From: Kondoa malvinella
Taxonomy: Eukaryota; Basidiomycota; Agaricostilbomycetes; Agaricostilbales; Kondoaceae
Length of the DNA: 64,000 nucleotides
NCBI GenBank assembly: GCA_039545315.1
Contig: BCIM01000001.1
Span: 978,805-1,042,804, forward strand
Direction: 5' to 3'
The notes under the pieces were generated by a model. That model saw only the letters and a list, made by a program, of their open reading frames with translations, ran no database searches and was not told the origin of the DNA. Below, in pieces: positions 46,756 through 59,082 of this stretch. Position 1 is the stretch's first letter. Each line of letters opens with the position of its first letter. The position numbers and the translations under genes are program-made.

Positions 46756-49360
46756 CTAGCCGAATTGAACAGCCTTTGCGACCACTACAAAGGCGTCTGG
46801 CTCGTCAAGCAATTCTTCCTTGTACAGGTCATCTAGACCGTTTGCTCCCATTTGGCGAGCTCGTTTCACTGTCCTTGAGTTAGCGTTATACTTTGTTGAA
46901 TACGATCACACATACCAATAGTCATGAGTTGCCTCGACATCTTAGCTCTTGGATCACCGGGCGGCTGAGATGCTGTGCAATCGGTCAGCTTATTTCAAAA
47001 GCGAGTACTTTGTACGTACGATCATTCTCCTCTGGAAACTCTTCCAGAATGTCTATCACACGCACTACATTCCTGTTTGATGGCTGACCCCTCTTGACTA
47101 TCTCAAAGTCAGAGCCTGTATACGGAGCTTGACCCTGCTGCTGGTTCTCATTCATCTGTGATCCGTACAGTGTGCCTTCGTGCTGATCAAAGCTGTTCTG
47201 TTGAGAAGAAATCATGTCCGGCGGTGCAGGCGGATGAAGGGTCTGAGGAGCCTGGTTGAATTGTCCGTGCGGTGGCCCGAATACGCCCTTTGATGATTGT
47301 GCTGGGCTAGGAGGTTCAGCAAAAGCCACTCTCTGACCTTGCTGCTGGCCTTGATTTTGGTTGCTTGAGTTGGTAGTGTAATCGTAAGGCTTTGCGTTTC
47401 CGACATGATAGCGTTGCGGGCCTGATGACGAGCCTTGAGCTTGGCTGTGAGGGGCATTGTTCTGCTGTGAAGAGAGATCTTTCATCTTTTCTAATCTACC
47501 GATCAATGCTTCCCGCTCGATATTGGTCAGCTTAGACAGCACGCCTTGTAAGATTTCGTGGTCGCTACAGATTTGCGTCAGCGACAGCATCTCATCCGTA
47601 GAGCTAGGCTTACTCGAGCAGCAAGAGCAGGTCGCTATCCGAAAGATGAGACATGGCTAGACATTCCGATCAGCTACTTGTCCATCACTTCTGATGACCC
47701 CATACAGTTTTGAGCCCGAGAGACCGCTGGTGGACGATTCTGGCCTGCTTCAGACCCTGCGCGCATACGCTGCTGCTGCTGTTGAGCTTGCTGGGAAGGT
47801 GGTCTCGAAGGACCTTGCTGCTGCTGGTCGTGATATTGACCGAGATTTGGATGGCTAGAAGATCTTTGTGCTTGCTGGGACTGATTCTGGTTCATCTGGT
47901 TCATCATGCTCGGCTGTTGCACGAATTGCTGATGGTTTGGATACTGTTGATTTCCCTGACCTTGCAGAGGGCCAGCTTGGTAGAATGGTTGACCGCTAGC
48001 AGACTGATGATCTTGACCCAAAGGAGGGTAAGACATTGGCGGCCCTGGCGCCGGAGTATGGAATTGGTTTTGCTGATGCATAGGTTGCGGATTGGGTTGG
48101 CTGAAGTTGCGAGAGCCCTGCTGATTCATCCCTCGATTCGCTTGTCGTCCATTCGAGCCCATAGGCGACAGATTGTCGAATTGCATAGCAGAGTCATCCA
48201 TTGCTAGATCAAAGGGAATAGAGCTCTCAGAAACAGTCCGGCTGCGGTTGTAAGGCTGAGCAAAGTTGTTGTTCATGGTACCTTGCTGAGGATGTTGCTG
48301 TTGTTGACGGAATTGCTGCTGGTGATGGAAGTTGGAGCTTTGCGGACCGTCTTGCTGTTCACTCCAATGTCCAAACGATCCTCGCAGACCGAAAGGATCG
48401 TCATTGGCAGAATCGGGTCTTGTAGTAGGATGGGAAGGAGGAAAGTTCATAGAATGAGCTCTACCGTGAGGTTGACCGCTATTGTTGCGAAATCCCGTAG
48501 CAGAGTTTGCATGTCTTGGAGGCATTCCATGCTGACCTGGAGCAGTCGAAGGTCGTGCGAAGCCACCTGGATATAGCCAACTTTGACCATGACCATTGCT
48601 GTTCGGAGGGTGAGGTGTGTCGCCGCCAAGTCCGGCAAAGGGGTCTACAGAAGCTGAACTGGACATCGGATACGAACTCTAAACGAGCAATGAGCACGAC
48701 TCGACCTCACGTGATTGCTACACACATAGGGGGACGAGAAAGGTAGTTCCGTGCTGAATTTGGGCGTTTTTGCTGCTGCTAGAGCTTTCAGCTCACTGTT
48801 GAACTAGCATTAGATCGTGCAAATTCAAGTCAAGGGCGATGCTCACTCCAATTCGCGCTTCTTGCGGGTTAGCTCCTCCATCTCTTCCATCTGCTTGCGC
48901 CTTTCATGATTCGCCGCGAATTCAGCCCTGGAAGCGCTCAATTCTGCCTTTCGCCTCTCAAGCATTTCCGCCTCGTCCATGAGCTCATTGTATCGTCTCG
49001 TCTGCTCCTCCATCTCAAACATGGCAGCTTGCTCATTCCCAGCCTTATGAGCAGAGTTGACCAGGTTCTGGTGAGACTTTTGGATCTTTTGTATCTCGGA
49101 CAACGCTCTAGCTCTTTGCGATTCGATCTCGCGTTCTTGTTTGGTTAGTTGCTCGAGCTCAGCATTCGGTGCTTCCCTACAGACGGCGTATGAGCCACAG
49201 TAAGCGAGTTTTGCGAGTTTTGAGTAACGGACCAGCGAGTAGCTCTAGGCTCTAGATCACTTAGGTTCTTCTTTAGATAGTCTTTCATCTGCACTAGCTT
49301 TTTGCTCGAAGGACTCTTTGAGCCTGGAGCTGCTTGGGAAGCATCTTTGCGCCGAAACAT
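46756..49360 (-). CDS. Coiled-coil plus Gln-rich scaffold-like protein, unknown
   Basis: What first appears as two genes reads as one. The first part starts at 49360 (MFRRKDASQAAPGSK) and is a long coiled coil (MFEMEEQTRRYNELMDEAEM, MEEMEELTRKKRELE). A 47-nt intron at 48679-48725 then joins FSTELPFSSPY to SSYPMSSSASVDPFAGLGG in frame. The middle, about 320 residues, is rich in Gln, Asn, Pro and Gly. Two more introns connect to a compact conserved-looking segment (MSHLSDSDLLLLLDDHEILQ, LTNIEREALIGRLEKMKD), another Gln-rich stretch, and a C-terminal helix (MTIVKRARQMGANGLDDLYK) ending at 46756. Total is roughly 780 residues. DPFAGL is a possible adaptor-binding motif; the Q-rich centre is prion-like in composition. 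The family is not recognised. Confidence 0.65.
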
Positions 49361-49715
49361 GCTTGAAGCGCGGAGAATGGGTTATCAAATAGAGCTCAGG
49401 GACAGCAAACAGGTCATATAGAGCATTATGGGTATCTTGAGAGTCGTCTAGGGCATCGTCGCTTGGCAGCGAGGGCATGATTTGCCCGACGTAAGTTCAC
49501 GTCAATGATCAGAAGAGGGATTCTAAAGCCTGAAGAGGGACTGATGACGACAGCGAATGTGCTATGGGATGTAGGGGGCAATAAAGACGCAGCAACTAGT
49601 AAAGTCATACACAGCATGGCGAAATGCAAAAGACCAGGTTGAAGCGATTAAAAGTGATGCAATGCCTATCAACATTTCCTTACAGAATAGTATTTGATAT
49701 CATAGAGAGAGTTGA
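49361..49715. other. Intergenic, nothing recognised
   Basis: 355 bp upstream of the coiled-coil/Gln-rich gene. A 73-codon minus-strand frame (49257-49478) overlaps the start of that gene and is probably chance. Confidence 0.5.
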
Positions 49716-50388
49716 TTAGAAATAGCCAAAGCCTCCGCTTGTTCTCGAGTACATGCTATTGAGCGGATTCATCCCAGCACCGGCAATTGGATACCCAGCG
49801 CCAGCTAGAGGATAAGCCATTGATGCGTTCAGTGCTGCTCCAGCTAGCATAGGGTTGTTCATTGCCATAGGACTATTGATCAAATCAGCAAAGTATTCTT
49901 CTTTCAAGCTCGAGACTTACTTCATGAACCCGCCTGCTCCATAAGCGCCTGTATAAGCTCCCATTCCACCATATCCTGCTCCATACCCTAATCCACCGCA
50001 TTGACCGTATCCGCTCATTCCGTATGGATTGCCCATGCCACCATAAGCCATCCTGTTCAATCCGCCCATACCGCCCATACCATAAGGACCCATCGCATTC
50101 ATCCCAGAGAGCGTACTAGGGCCATAGGACATGCCGTTCCAGACTTGCGAGTTCTCCCGCTGTTGGCATTGCATCGACCTGGTCATTAGATTGAAATCTT
50201 CCGAAGATTCACGAAACGCGAGCTGATCTGCAGTTGGGAATGAGCATTGATCCAGACGTATGAATTGACTCACCATGCATCGACTGTTTCTTGTAGTCCT
50301 ATTTCGATTATCAGAAGCAACATTCGGACAAGCGATAGCAGCGTACGTCAAAGACTGTTCTCGCTTGATCCATTAGCATAGCGGCCAT
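49716..50388 (-). CDS. Gly/Met/Tyr-rich low-complexity protein
   Basis: Exons joined as MAAMLMDQARTVFD, DYKKQSMH, DQLAFRESSEDFNLMTRSMQ and then a low-complexity block with many MGG, GYG and GMG units (MGPYGMGGMGGLNRMAYGGM), a short intron, and a tail with SPMAMNNPMLAGAALN ending in SGGFGYF. About 165 residues. The Gly-Tyr-Met composition is like that of condensate-forming or structural surface proteins, but no RNA-binding domain or signal peptide is visible. A cysteine-poor, repeat-driven sequence like this is hard to assign by family. Starts at ATG 50388 or 50379. Confidence 0.55.
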
Positions 50389-50924
50389 GATGGGCAGACT
50401 CTGAGCGGGAGGAAGAGAGGGATAGAGAGCGAGAATACGTAAAGAAGGCAAGCCAGCTCAATTAACGGCTTATCATATGACCAAGGAAGGCACAAAGGGA
50501 AGGTAGAGTGAAGTGTGGAATTGATCAAGTGGATATTGTGCGGCCACATCCTTTGTTCCAGTCCTCTACGAGATACAGCAAGAGCAAAGCACACCATAAG
50601 CTTCGATATATTTCGCGTTTCTTGCAGGGCTTTGGTCAAAACCCTTTGATACACTTTCAAGCGCTCGCATCAAGCAATGCGTCCAGAACGATTGAGGTCG
50701 CAGACAAGACACATAGACAGCTTACAATCTACAATCTCACTTCGACGTTCGAGGGAGAGTATGACATGCAATTTCCATTCTTCCATCTTTGACAGCCAGC
50801 TCTTTCAAGATCGACGCGTTATATACCCAGCAAACGAATACCATAGGCCTCTGCACGACTCTTCCCTGCTCTGCTTTGGTTCTGCTTCTCTCATCCAAGA
50901 ATAGACTGAAGCCTTTTCGTTGCC
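50389..50924. promoter_or_regulatory. Divergent intergenic region, Gly/Met-rich gene / YTP1
   Basis: 536 bp between divergent starts. Open frames present have no ATG or recognisable content. No operator was seen. Confidence 0.45.
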
Positions 50925-52711
50925 ATGATCTCGAGACATATAGCCCTCGTTGCCCTGTCAATCCTCGCATCGAGCATCGCAGCGCACGAAGGTGCGCCTT
51001 GATCAGTGCTAGCAGCGTCAACTTCTCACATAGAAATGTTCTAGGACATGAACACATGGAACCTCCAGACCCAGGCGAACCTATTGACAGCGTCCTTACA
51101 GCACATATGGTCCTTCAACTGTTTACATGGGGCATACTGCTACCAGCTGGAATGGTGCTCGGCTTGACGAAATCTCGCTGGCATGTACCGGTGCGCTTGA
51201 CCGCACATCTACTTGCGCGTATTTGACTTTGGCGTAGGTACAAACGCTTGGAATCCTTCTGACGATCGTCGGCGTTCAGCTAGCAGTACGTCGTCCCAAA
51301 GCACGTCTAAAGCGAGTCTTAAAGTAGGTGACAGCATCATCATGGCGGACGAACATTCTATCACACTGCACACGGCTCGCTTGCCTACTTTCTCACATTC
51401 TATGTAAGCACGATCAAGCTCTTGTTGTCTCGGCTGATGGCGTAATAGCTCTTTGCCCAAGTCAGCTTTGGCATCTTTCTCAAATTACATATCATGGAAA
51501 ACTCCAAGACACGCAAAACAGTCCTCTCGCTGCACAGCGTCTTGGGCAAAATCTTTCCCATCCTATCCTGGACTCAGATCGTGCTCGGCGTAGTGACAGC
51601 GCTAGGATTCTGCTTTAACGACCCACCTCCAGACGATTACATGGGTCAATGTATTGCTCATCTGGTTTGTCTTGTGCATCCCTGCATCAAACAAAAGTTG
51701 ATGCATAGATCTAGGTCATGGGCAGTAGTTTCCAAGCTTATGGAGTAGTCTTGCTGCTTTCTCTTCGATACGGCCAACCTTGGCTTGCGAAACGACAAGT
51801 TAGTCAAGAGTACCTCGACAGTTGGATGATTCTTGCATGGGGTGTGGTTACTACCTTCTCGATGCACAATGGTGAGCTTTTCGTTTGGTTCAAGCAGTAA
51901 CTTGGTACTTATCGAGATTTTCAGCATTTGGGAACGAATCACATTGGTCACATAAAGACATGCAGCATACAAGCTTAGGCATCTTTTGGTGGATCGGCGG
52001 AGCTACTGGCGTTTGGCTAGGAAGAAACGCGAAAAGAAACGTAGTACCAGCTCTCGTCATGGGCGGAACAGGTCTCGCGATGGGCAGTCATGCACAAAGC
52101 GATATGTTGGCCACGATGGTGCACAAGATCTTTGGCATGACTTTGGCGTTGTTCGCGATTGTTCGGATAGTGGAGATCAGCCTTTTCTTGCGAGATGAGC
52201 ACGGGATGGCCAAACCGTCTTCCTTCCAATACCTCTCGCCTCTTCTGCTCATCTTTGCCGGGTCAGTTTGATTTCTTTGTCTTTTCTTGTTCATTGATGA
52301 CTGATCCATTGTTTCCTGTAGAATGACCTTCTCGAGTGCGACGCAAGAGCAGCTTCGGTGGATTATGAATTCAGGCATGGATCACGTAACGTGCGTTGAC
52401 CAAATGACGCTTCTTTACTAAATTCACTCATTGGACCTCGCAGATATACTCTGCTTATCCTGTCTGCTGCCTTGCTCGTCTTCCTCTGGGCGAATATGCT
52501 ATTGTCTCTGTACGCCAATTCGGGACAAAACGCTTCAACATCGGAAGCAACTTCTGAAACTTCTATGATGAGCCTCTTCAAGACGCCTTCGTCGCGCTCG
52601 AGTACGGACGAAGCAGCATATGGTCTGCTGCCGACCATGGAAGAAGTCAGGCCGAGCAACAGCCGCAGACTTTCGAGAGAAGAGCTAGACTCTACGCAGC
52701 AGTATCGCTAG
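50925..52711 (+). CDS. YTP1: Ytp1-family multi-pass membrane protein
   Basis: The first exon (50925-50991) encodes a cleavable signal-like segment (MISRHIALVALSILASSIAA) and the next begins GHEHMEPPDPG. At least six introns follow. The protein is strongly hydrophobic, with about ten predicted helices: VLTAHMVLQLFTWGILLPAG, a His-rich turn HHHGG, FPILSWTQIVLGVVTALGF, FNDPPPDDYMGQC, WSHKDMQHTSLGIFWWIGG, MGSHAQSDMLATMVHKIFG. The first part resembles a cytochrome b561/DUF2427-like bundle and the second is the Ytp1 domain; several conserved His residues could bind heme or metal. The function of Ytp1 is not established. The end is a polar cytosolic tail with Ser-rich stretches. Confidence 0.8.
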
Positions 52712-52911
52712 CCTGGTGTCAGCTTGCTTGTGGATGTGTGCATATGTATGAGTGATGTGTAGACGTGGTGCAGATCTAAATGACGAATGACGACGTCAGC
52801 CGCCTAAAGTGCATTTGAACAAGTGACGATGCTTCTATATACACTGCCCGATAGAGTATCTTCAACTGATAAGAGTCCAAGAAAATAAACATAAAATACG
52901 AAGCCCAAAGA

Positions 52912-55900
52912 TCAAGCCGATTGGGCAGCTTTAGTTCCAGCTTGCACAACCAAGACCGAACCAGCGACACCAGCAACAACGAGCGCACTTGCCTATACAA
53001 CATGTCAGTTGTATCCCGGAGCCAAACGACGGAGAAACTCACGCAGTCTCCCAGAGTGCGGCGCACTTCCGAGGAGCGACATAAGCCTAAAGCTGCAATG
53101 CCATTCTCGCTAGTCGCCACAGTAGTCTTCAAGAATTGATCAAGCTCCTCCCTGTGCGAAATGCCGCCGCGGCGAGAGCGACCAGTGATGACGAGCAGAG
53201 GCGCAGAAACAGCTTCAGCGGCTTTTGTAGCATGAACCAAAGACGTCTTCAGAGGCGACACAGTACTGATAACGGTGAAAGTCGCGCGAGACAAAGCGTC
53301 AGTCGTAGAAGCAGGATGTGAGACTGCTTCGCTGCCTTCAGGTGGGAAGAAATGTGCCATTGCGAGGTTGTCGGCAGTCTCGGATTGGAGCTGATGTTGA
53401 GTATTGTGAGCCGCATATACGGTATCAGCCGTGGGCACGCCGCCGTGAACGGTAAAGTGCTGAACTGGAGTCGAGCTCTCAGGTGCCGTAAGCCCAGAGC
53501 TCGTCTTGCTTAGATCACTGCTCGCGCGATCTTCTTCAGTCGGCTCAGCACTTCTGACCAGTCGCACAATAGTAGCAGTGACACCTTGATGACGGCAAAG
53601 TTGCATGACCAATTCGAGGGAGGCGCGATCGTCCGGACCACCAAAGAAGGGTAGGTAGATATGTTGACGACCAGAAGGCATGGCAGATGGAGCACCGAAG
53701 ATGCCACGATCGAGGAAGAGAGCGACATCGCAGCTGGCCTTGAGGAAAGTTTCTCTGACGAAAGCTGCGTACTGAGGAGATCGTTCAGGAGCAGCATTGT
53801 TGCGGAAGAGGTTCTCGAATGGGTTGACGGCTGGTCCTTCATCTGTAGGTGCCATAGATGTAGCTGCTGCCCAAGGTACCACGATCATGTCGGCCTTCTT
53901 GTCCTTTGCAAAGTTGGTTACCGAAAGAGGAAAGTCTTGAGGAACAACGATTGCCATTTCGGGAACCACCTTGAAGCCATTGAGACCAGCAAAAGTGCCA
54001 TAGATGTTGCTGAGAGGATCTTGTCTGGCAGTAGTCTCGAGATCACTGGCTTTGAGCACTGAAGAATAACGTTCGGACAATTCGAGCAGGCGGATAGCGT
54101 TGATACCGACTGGAGTTGGTTGCATGTCGAGAGCAGACTTCTCGGAAGCTTCGATTTCCTTTGCTGAGTATTTGGGAGGTAGCTGGATGAGTTTGGTGAA
54201 AGCCATCATCGAAGGGAGATCTTCCATGCGGTTGAAAACGAAAGTGAAGCGCGATCGAATCTTGTCTTCCTTAGTTCCGCGAGAGATGTCATCGGCCGAT
54301 GGAGTATCTTCTGCATTCGCAGCAGACCGCTTTTCGATCATCTCTTGACGGTACCAGGCCGGGTAGAACAGTAGGGTCAAGGGTGTGGTGAGGAATGTAG
54401 TGACGAGTGCTGAATACATCGTCAGCTGCGTCCGACCGAGCAAAAATGGTTGGCTTACCCATCAGGACAAACATGGCGAAGATTTCATCGTTCAAGATTC
54501 CAGCTTGCAGGCCGATGTTGAGCACAATCAGCTCGACCAATCTGTCAACCCCATGTCAGAACTAAGCAAACCAGCATGGGCCCGAAGTGGACTGGCCCTT
54601 TGCAGCTCATCAGACTGCCAACAGCCGCACTCTCGCGCCAAGTGTACTTGTTCAACTTTGCCGTACCTGCGCAACCAAGGAACTTGCTGAAGAAAGCGAC
54701 CACGATCACAGCAATAGCCCAGCCCCAAATGGCACCGTTGTTGAGCAGACCGAGATCAGTCTTGAGACCGGACAGAGCAAAGTACTAAAATCATGAATAA
54801 GTAAAGGCCCACCGAATTATAGAGAGGCCGTACAAGAGGCAAAAAGAGGGTAGCGACCAAGTCTTCGAGCTTTTCAGTGAGTGATTCGGCAAAGCCGCGA
54901 TGGTGAGGCATGATCACGCCCTATCGACAAGTCAGCGAAACTCACAACATGAAGCGCGAGACTTACCGCCAAGAAGCCACCAAAGATCGGGTGCACGCCG
55001 ATAATGTCTGTGACGAAAGAGGAAGCGAGAATAATGATGATGAGCACCACCATGATGCCATTCGAAGGACCATTTTCAAAACTGCCAGACTTGCGGCAAA
55101 GGTAGATGAAGACTGGTCGAACGGCGAAGACGAGAATGAGAGTCCATCCAACGCAGCAGAGTAACACGTATAACGCCGACAAACCACCGCCCGCATTTAC
55201 CAGAGCGACCGTCAAAGCCAACAAGATCCAGCCAACCACGTCATTGCCAACACCAGCTGCCAATACTGCCACACCAACATCCGTTTGCAGCAACTTGAGT
55301 TCGGTCAAAATTCGAGCCAAGACGGGGAAAGCAGTAATCGACATTGCGACGGCGATGAAGAGCAAGAAATGACTAAATTCGACTTGTTCTGGGTCGACAA
55401 AGCGATCATAGAGACCAGTCGCTACAGCTGCGCCGAGACCGAAAGGGATGAGCAGGCCGACGACGGAAATGGAAACACTGGCTGTGGCATTCTTCTTGAA
55501 GACGCTAAAGTCGACTTCGAGACCAACCAAAAAGAGGAAAAGCACCAAACCGATTGTCGCAACGAGATTGAGGTAGGACAGAGATTGCTGAGGGAAAATC
55601 GAATCGGTAAAGCCAGGAATGCGACCAAAAGCAGTTGGACCCCTGAGTATATCAAGTCAGCGACATCTCACTGAGAGTGGACGCCAAGCTCACAGAAGAA
55701 TACCGGCGACGACTTCTGAGATGACGCGTGGCTGCTTGAGCTTGCCCAGACCAATTGCGAGGATTCGAGCAAGGATAATGACGATACCGGCTTGAATGCA
55801 GAAGAGTGTTATTGGGTTGCTTGGATTGAAACGCGCTGGAGACTCGTGGGGAGCGTCCAATATTGTTTGAGCAGCGGCACCTCCTGTAGGCTCTGCCATA

Positions 55901-55974
55901 GCAAACGAAGTCGCGATCGCTTGACCGACAGTACCAGTGAAGGCTCGAGTTGCCGTAAAGATTTCAGCAGACAT
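52912..55974 (-). CDS. KHA1: Kha1-type K+/H+ antiporter (CPA2)
   Basis: Starts at ATG 55974. About seven introns. The N-terminal half is a CPA2 sodium/proton-exchanger fold: FCIQAGIVIILARILAIGLG, KQPRVISEVVAGILLGP, FLVGLEVDFSVF, MSITAFPVLARILTEL, VLAAGVGNDVVGWILLAL (the Asp-containing transport motif), PIFGGFLAG and FALSGLKTDLGLL. The C-terminal half is soluble, about 450 residues, with alternating beta/alpha elements (YLPFFGGPDDRASLELVMQL, LLVITGRSRRGG) like the UspA/Rossmann-type regulatory region found on these antiporters. A final intron leads to ASALVVAGVAGSVLVVQAG and a stop at 52912. Kha1 proteins act in Golgi/endosomal membranes and set luminal K+ and pH. Confidence 0.9.
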
Positions 55975-56323
55975 GATGGTGAGCTAGGTAAGCAAGGAGA
56001 AGGAGATCCAAATATGCGAGCAGGTCTTCTGACGGGCTTTGAGCGAGTTCCAGACTCGAGAAGGAACAATCTGATGTTTTGTTTAGTGGAAGGTTACTTC
56101 TTCAGAGAGTTGTAAGGGTGTGGGCTTGAGAGAAGGCAGGAAACAGGAAAAAGAGCAGCTTGACCGCTCTTTCTACCGTGATGCGACACATAGGAGTTGC
56201 ACCATCCCAGCTGGTCAGAGGACGGTCGAGGTGTCTTGGCAAAAGTGAACTTTCTCAAAGAGGCAACGGTACTTCTACAACACACTACACAGTGGATATC
56301 TGAATACGACTAAACTAGACAGG
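55975..56323. other. Intergenic, nothing recognised
   Basis: 349 bp containing the KHA1 promoter and the 3' flank of BDP1. No motif was identified. Confidence 0.5.
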
Positions 56324-58996
56324 TCACTCTTCCGCGATCTGTCCTTCGATCACTTCCTCAATCGGTGCGTGAACTTGATCTGGGGGCTCCTCTTCTTCAT
56401 AGACTGGCGGCAACGTGTCGTCTGGCGTGTCTTCTCGCCGAGGCTGATCTTGATCGTCCTCTAATTGAGGTGTTTGACTAGATTTCTTTATGCCAGGTTT
56501 CGCGTCGCTGAGACACCACGTGAGCGATTATCCTGCGACAAATACACACAGACTCACTAATACTTTTCCATAGGATCTTCGGGTATATCACCAGTCAAAT
56601 CTAGCCCGAACTGTTCTCCGAGCGCAGCAAGGTCTCCTCTAGATTGTCGATTGTTCAGCGCTGCCGTTATGCGATGACTATTGAGCTTCTCTTCTCTCTT
56701 CCACTTGGACTTGATCTGAGCACGGGTTCGACCTTCGTCCCTGAAGTAGAGAGCAATCATGGCAAAATCACTGCCGTTCTGTTGAATGGCCTAAACACAG
56801 TGATTAGTCAAAGTTGCTAGGCTCCGCAGGAAGATAGCTACCTCATAGAACTTGTCCGTCGAAGCTACAGTCCAACGAGCGCTGGCCTTTCGGTTGCTAT
56901 ACGTGGAACTGTTGACTCTTCGTGAGCCGAGAGCTTCATCCAAGATATCGCCATCCAGGTCCTGTGTACGCAGAATGAGCTCTATTCCCCCTACGTAGTC
57001 AGACATACCTCTGCCTGTCTATCCACTTGCAGCGTATCTGCATCAACGACCATTTTGCCATCAACCAAACGATACCCGACAACAGCATGCGATTCATGAT
57101 ATTCTTCTTCCGGCTCTTCAGGTTGCTCATCTTCAACAACCTCTTCTTCCGGTTGGTCTTCGGCAGGGTCTTCGCCTTGACCTTCTCCATCACCATCTTG
57201 TGGTGCTTCGGCTCCATCTTCATTCTCACTCTTTTCCATATCCTCGAAATCAGACCCAAAGATGCTTTCTCGTTTCCGTTTCAGATACGCTTTCCGCTTC
57301 GCTTTGGCCTCTTCTTTCTCCTTTTGCGCTTGCATGAATTTCTCGCTCACTCTACCCACGCCCGGATCAAGTACTAGAGAAGCCATAGTAGCTTGAGTCG
57401 GGTCGATCTCGCCTTCCTCTTCTTCCGGTTCAGGGGAAGCTTCAATGAACGGTTGATAATCTTCTTCTTGAATGAGGATCGGTTCATCCCAATCGAGGAA
57501 ATCTTCATCGACTTCAGGCTGTGGTGTAGCTGTAGGTGCTCGAGAGAGTTCGGGTGCAGGTGCCGAAGTAGCAGTAGCAACGCCTACAGTCGGAGGAGGT
57601 AAAGGAGCAATCTTCTTGGGTCCAACAGGATTCTTCTTTGCTCTTCGCTTTGCGGCATTCCTCATTCGAGCGCTAGGTGCAGCAGGTTGTGAAGGTTCTC
57701 CTATAGGCGCATTGAAGTCGTTGCCGTCTTCTTGGTCGGAAGGTTCTGCAGCTGGCTCATCAACAGCTCGCCGAGGTGCTTTCTTCTTTTTCTTCTTCTT
57801 TGCCTTTTCCGCTTCTCGTGTCTCAGTATCAAAGCCAGAGTCGGCAGAATCAATCTATGGAAGGAACACCTTCAATAAATAGCTGCTTTATAACGAAACT
57901 GCCACTCTCACCTGATCAGCGCGTCGTTCCGCAGCCGTTCTAGAAGCACCCAATTTCCGCTTCTTCGCAGGTGCAACAAACGTCTCTGGTTCTCCCTCCT
58001 GGACCTCAGTCGCTTTCTTCTTCTTCTTCTTTGCGGTCCCATCTTTCTTCTTGCCTTTGCCTTTAGCAGTCACTCCCTCGCCATCTTCCATCCTAGCTTT
58101 CTTCTTTTTACCCGTCCCTTCTTTCGCTTTCCGTTTCTTACTCGGCGCGGGCTCTTCAACTTCAGGTAAAGCAGAAGTAGAAGCTTCAGGTTGGGCCTGA
58201 TTGAACGCAGTATTCGCTAGCATTGCTAGGGCGGAATTGGGATCTTGGTCCATATGAGCAAAAGCACGTGCTCGATCTGCATCCATGTCGTGCATGTTGG
58301 CAAATTCGCGAAGGCCTGCTGGTTCTTGAGTTTCTGCTTGAGATGAAGTAGCTTCATTGTAAGGTATAGGCTGTTGTGTCTGTTGGGTAGGAGGAGCAGA
58401 CTCGAGCTCGATAGCTTCGCTAGGCTGTCTGGTATTTTGAGCAGGCTTAATAGGGTGTCTGGATTGAGGAGTTTCGCTGACTTGTCTAGTTTGGATCACT
58501 TGTGGTGAAGCAGCACGAGGGGAAGAAGGCTGTCTGATGGTCTCTACAGCACGAGGAGGAGAGCTTGGCCTGACTGCCTCGGGTGCAGAAGATTCAGGCT
58601 GGACAGAGCGATTCCGTTCCGGTTCAACTGACGCGAGACGAGCAACAGGTCTAGGAGGGGATGGAGCACTAGGTTGAATCACTTGAGCAGAAGATTGTGG
58701 AGCAGGAGACGCTTGAGCTTGTTCAGGTCTCACTGAAGCCTCTCGAGGTCTTTCATCTGAGGTGTTTATCGCCTGCACTGGTGCATCTGCCTGCGCAGTG
58801 GACTCATTCTGAAGGGGAGGTGCAGCTTCAGCCGTAGGAGGGGCCGCAACAGGCACTGGCTTGGGCTTCCGCTTGACCAAGGAAGGCTTGAAAGATTTGA
58901 CAGGTTTAGCTATTTCATCGCATCAACAGTCAATCCAAAGGGTCCTAACAACACTTGTAAGGCTCTCAGATACTCACCTACGAGCCTTTGTGACAT
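56324..58996 (-). CDS. BDP1: TFIIIB subunit B'' (BDP1)
   Basis: A 19-nt first exon (58978-58996, MSQRLV) is followed by a long Pro/Ala/Gln/Arg-rich disordered region, two Lys-rich nuclear blocks (KKKKARMEDG, KKKKKKAPRR), an acidic stretch, and the key domain: RWTVASTDKFYEAIQQNGSD, FAMIALYFRDEGRTRAQI, KSKWKREEKLNSHRI. This is the SANT/Myb-like core of BDP1, which with TBP and BRF1 forms TFIIIB and places RNA polymerase III on tRNA and 5S genes. The upstream GYRLVDGKMVVDADTL segment matches the conserved region before the SANT domain. The tail is acidic and ends at 56324. The start is 86 bp from the divergent phosphatase start. Confidence 0.88.
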
Positions 58997-59082
58997 GTCT
59001 GCTGTGCCAGACACTTCACATCCAAGCTGGTCTCTTCGCTATTCGGTGTCAAGAGGTTCAATGGAGGTGTTAGGCTAAAGAC

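Noticed and set aside
46659..46883. Plus-strand frame with a mitochondrial-presequence-like start
   Set aside because: It runs antisense through the 3' exon of the coiled-coil/Gln-rich gene, has no homology I recognise, and is short.
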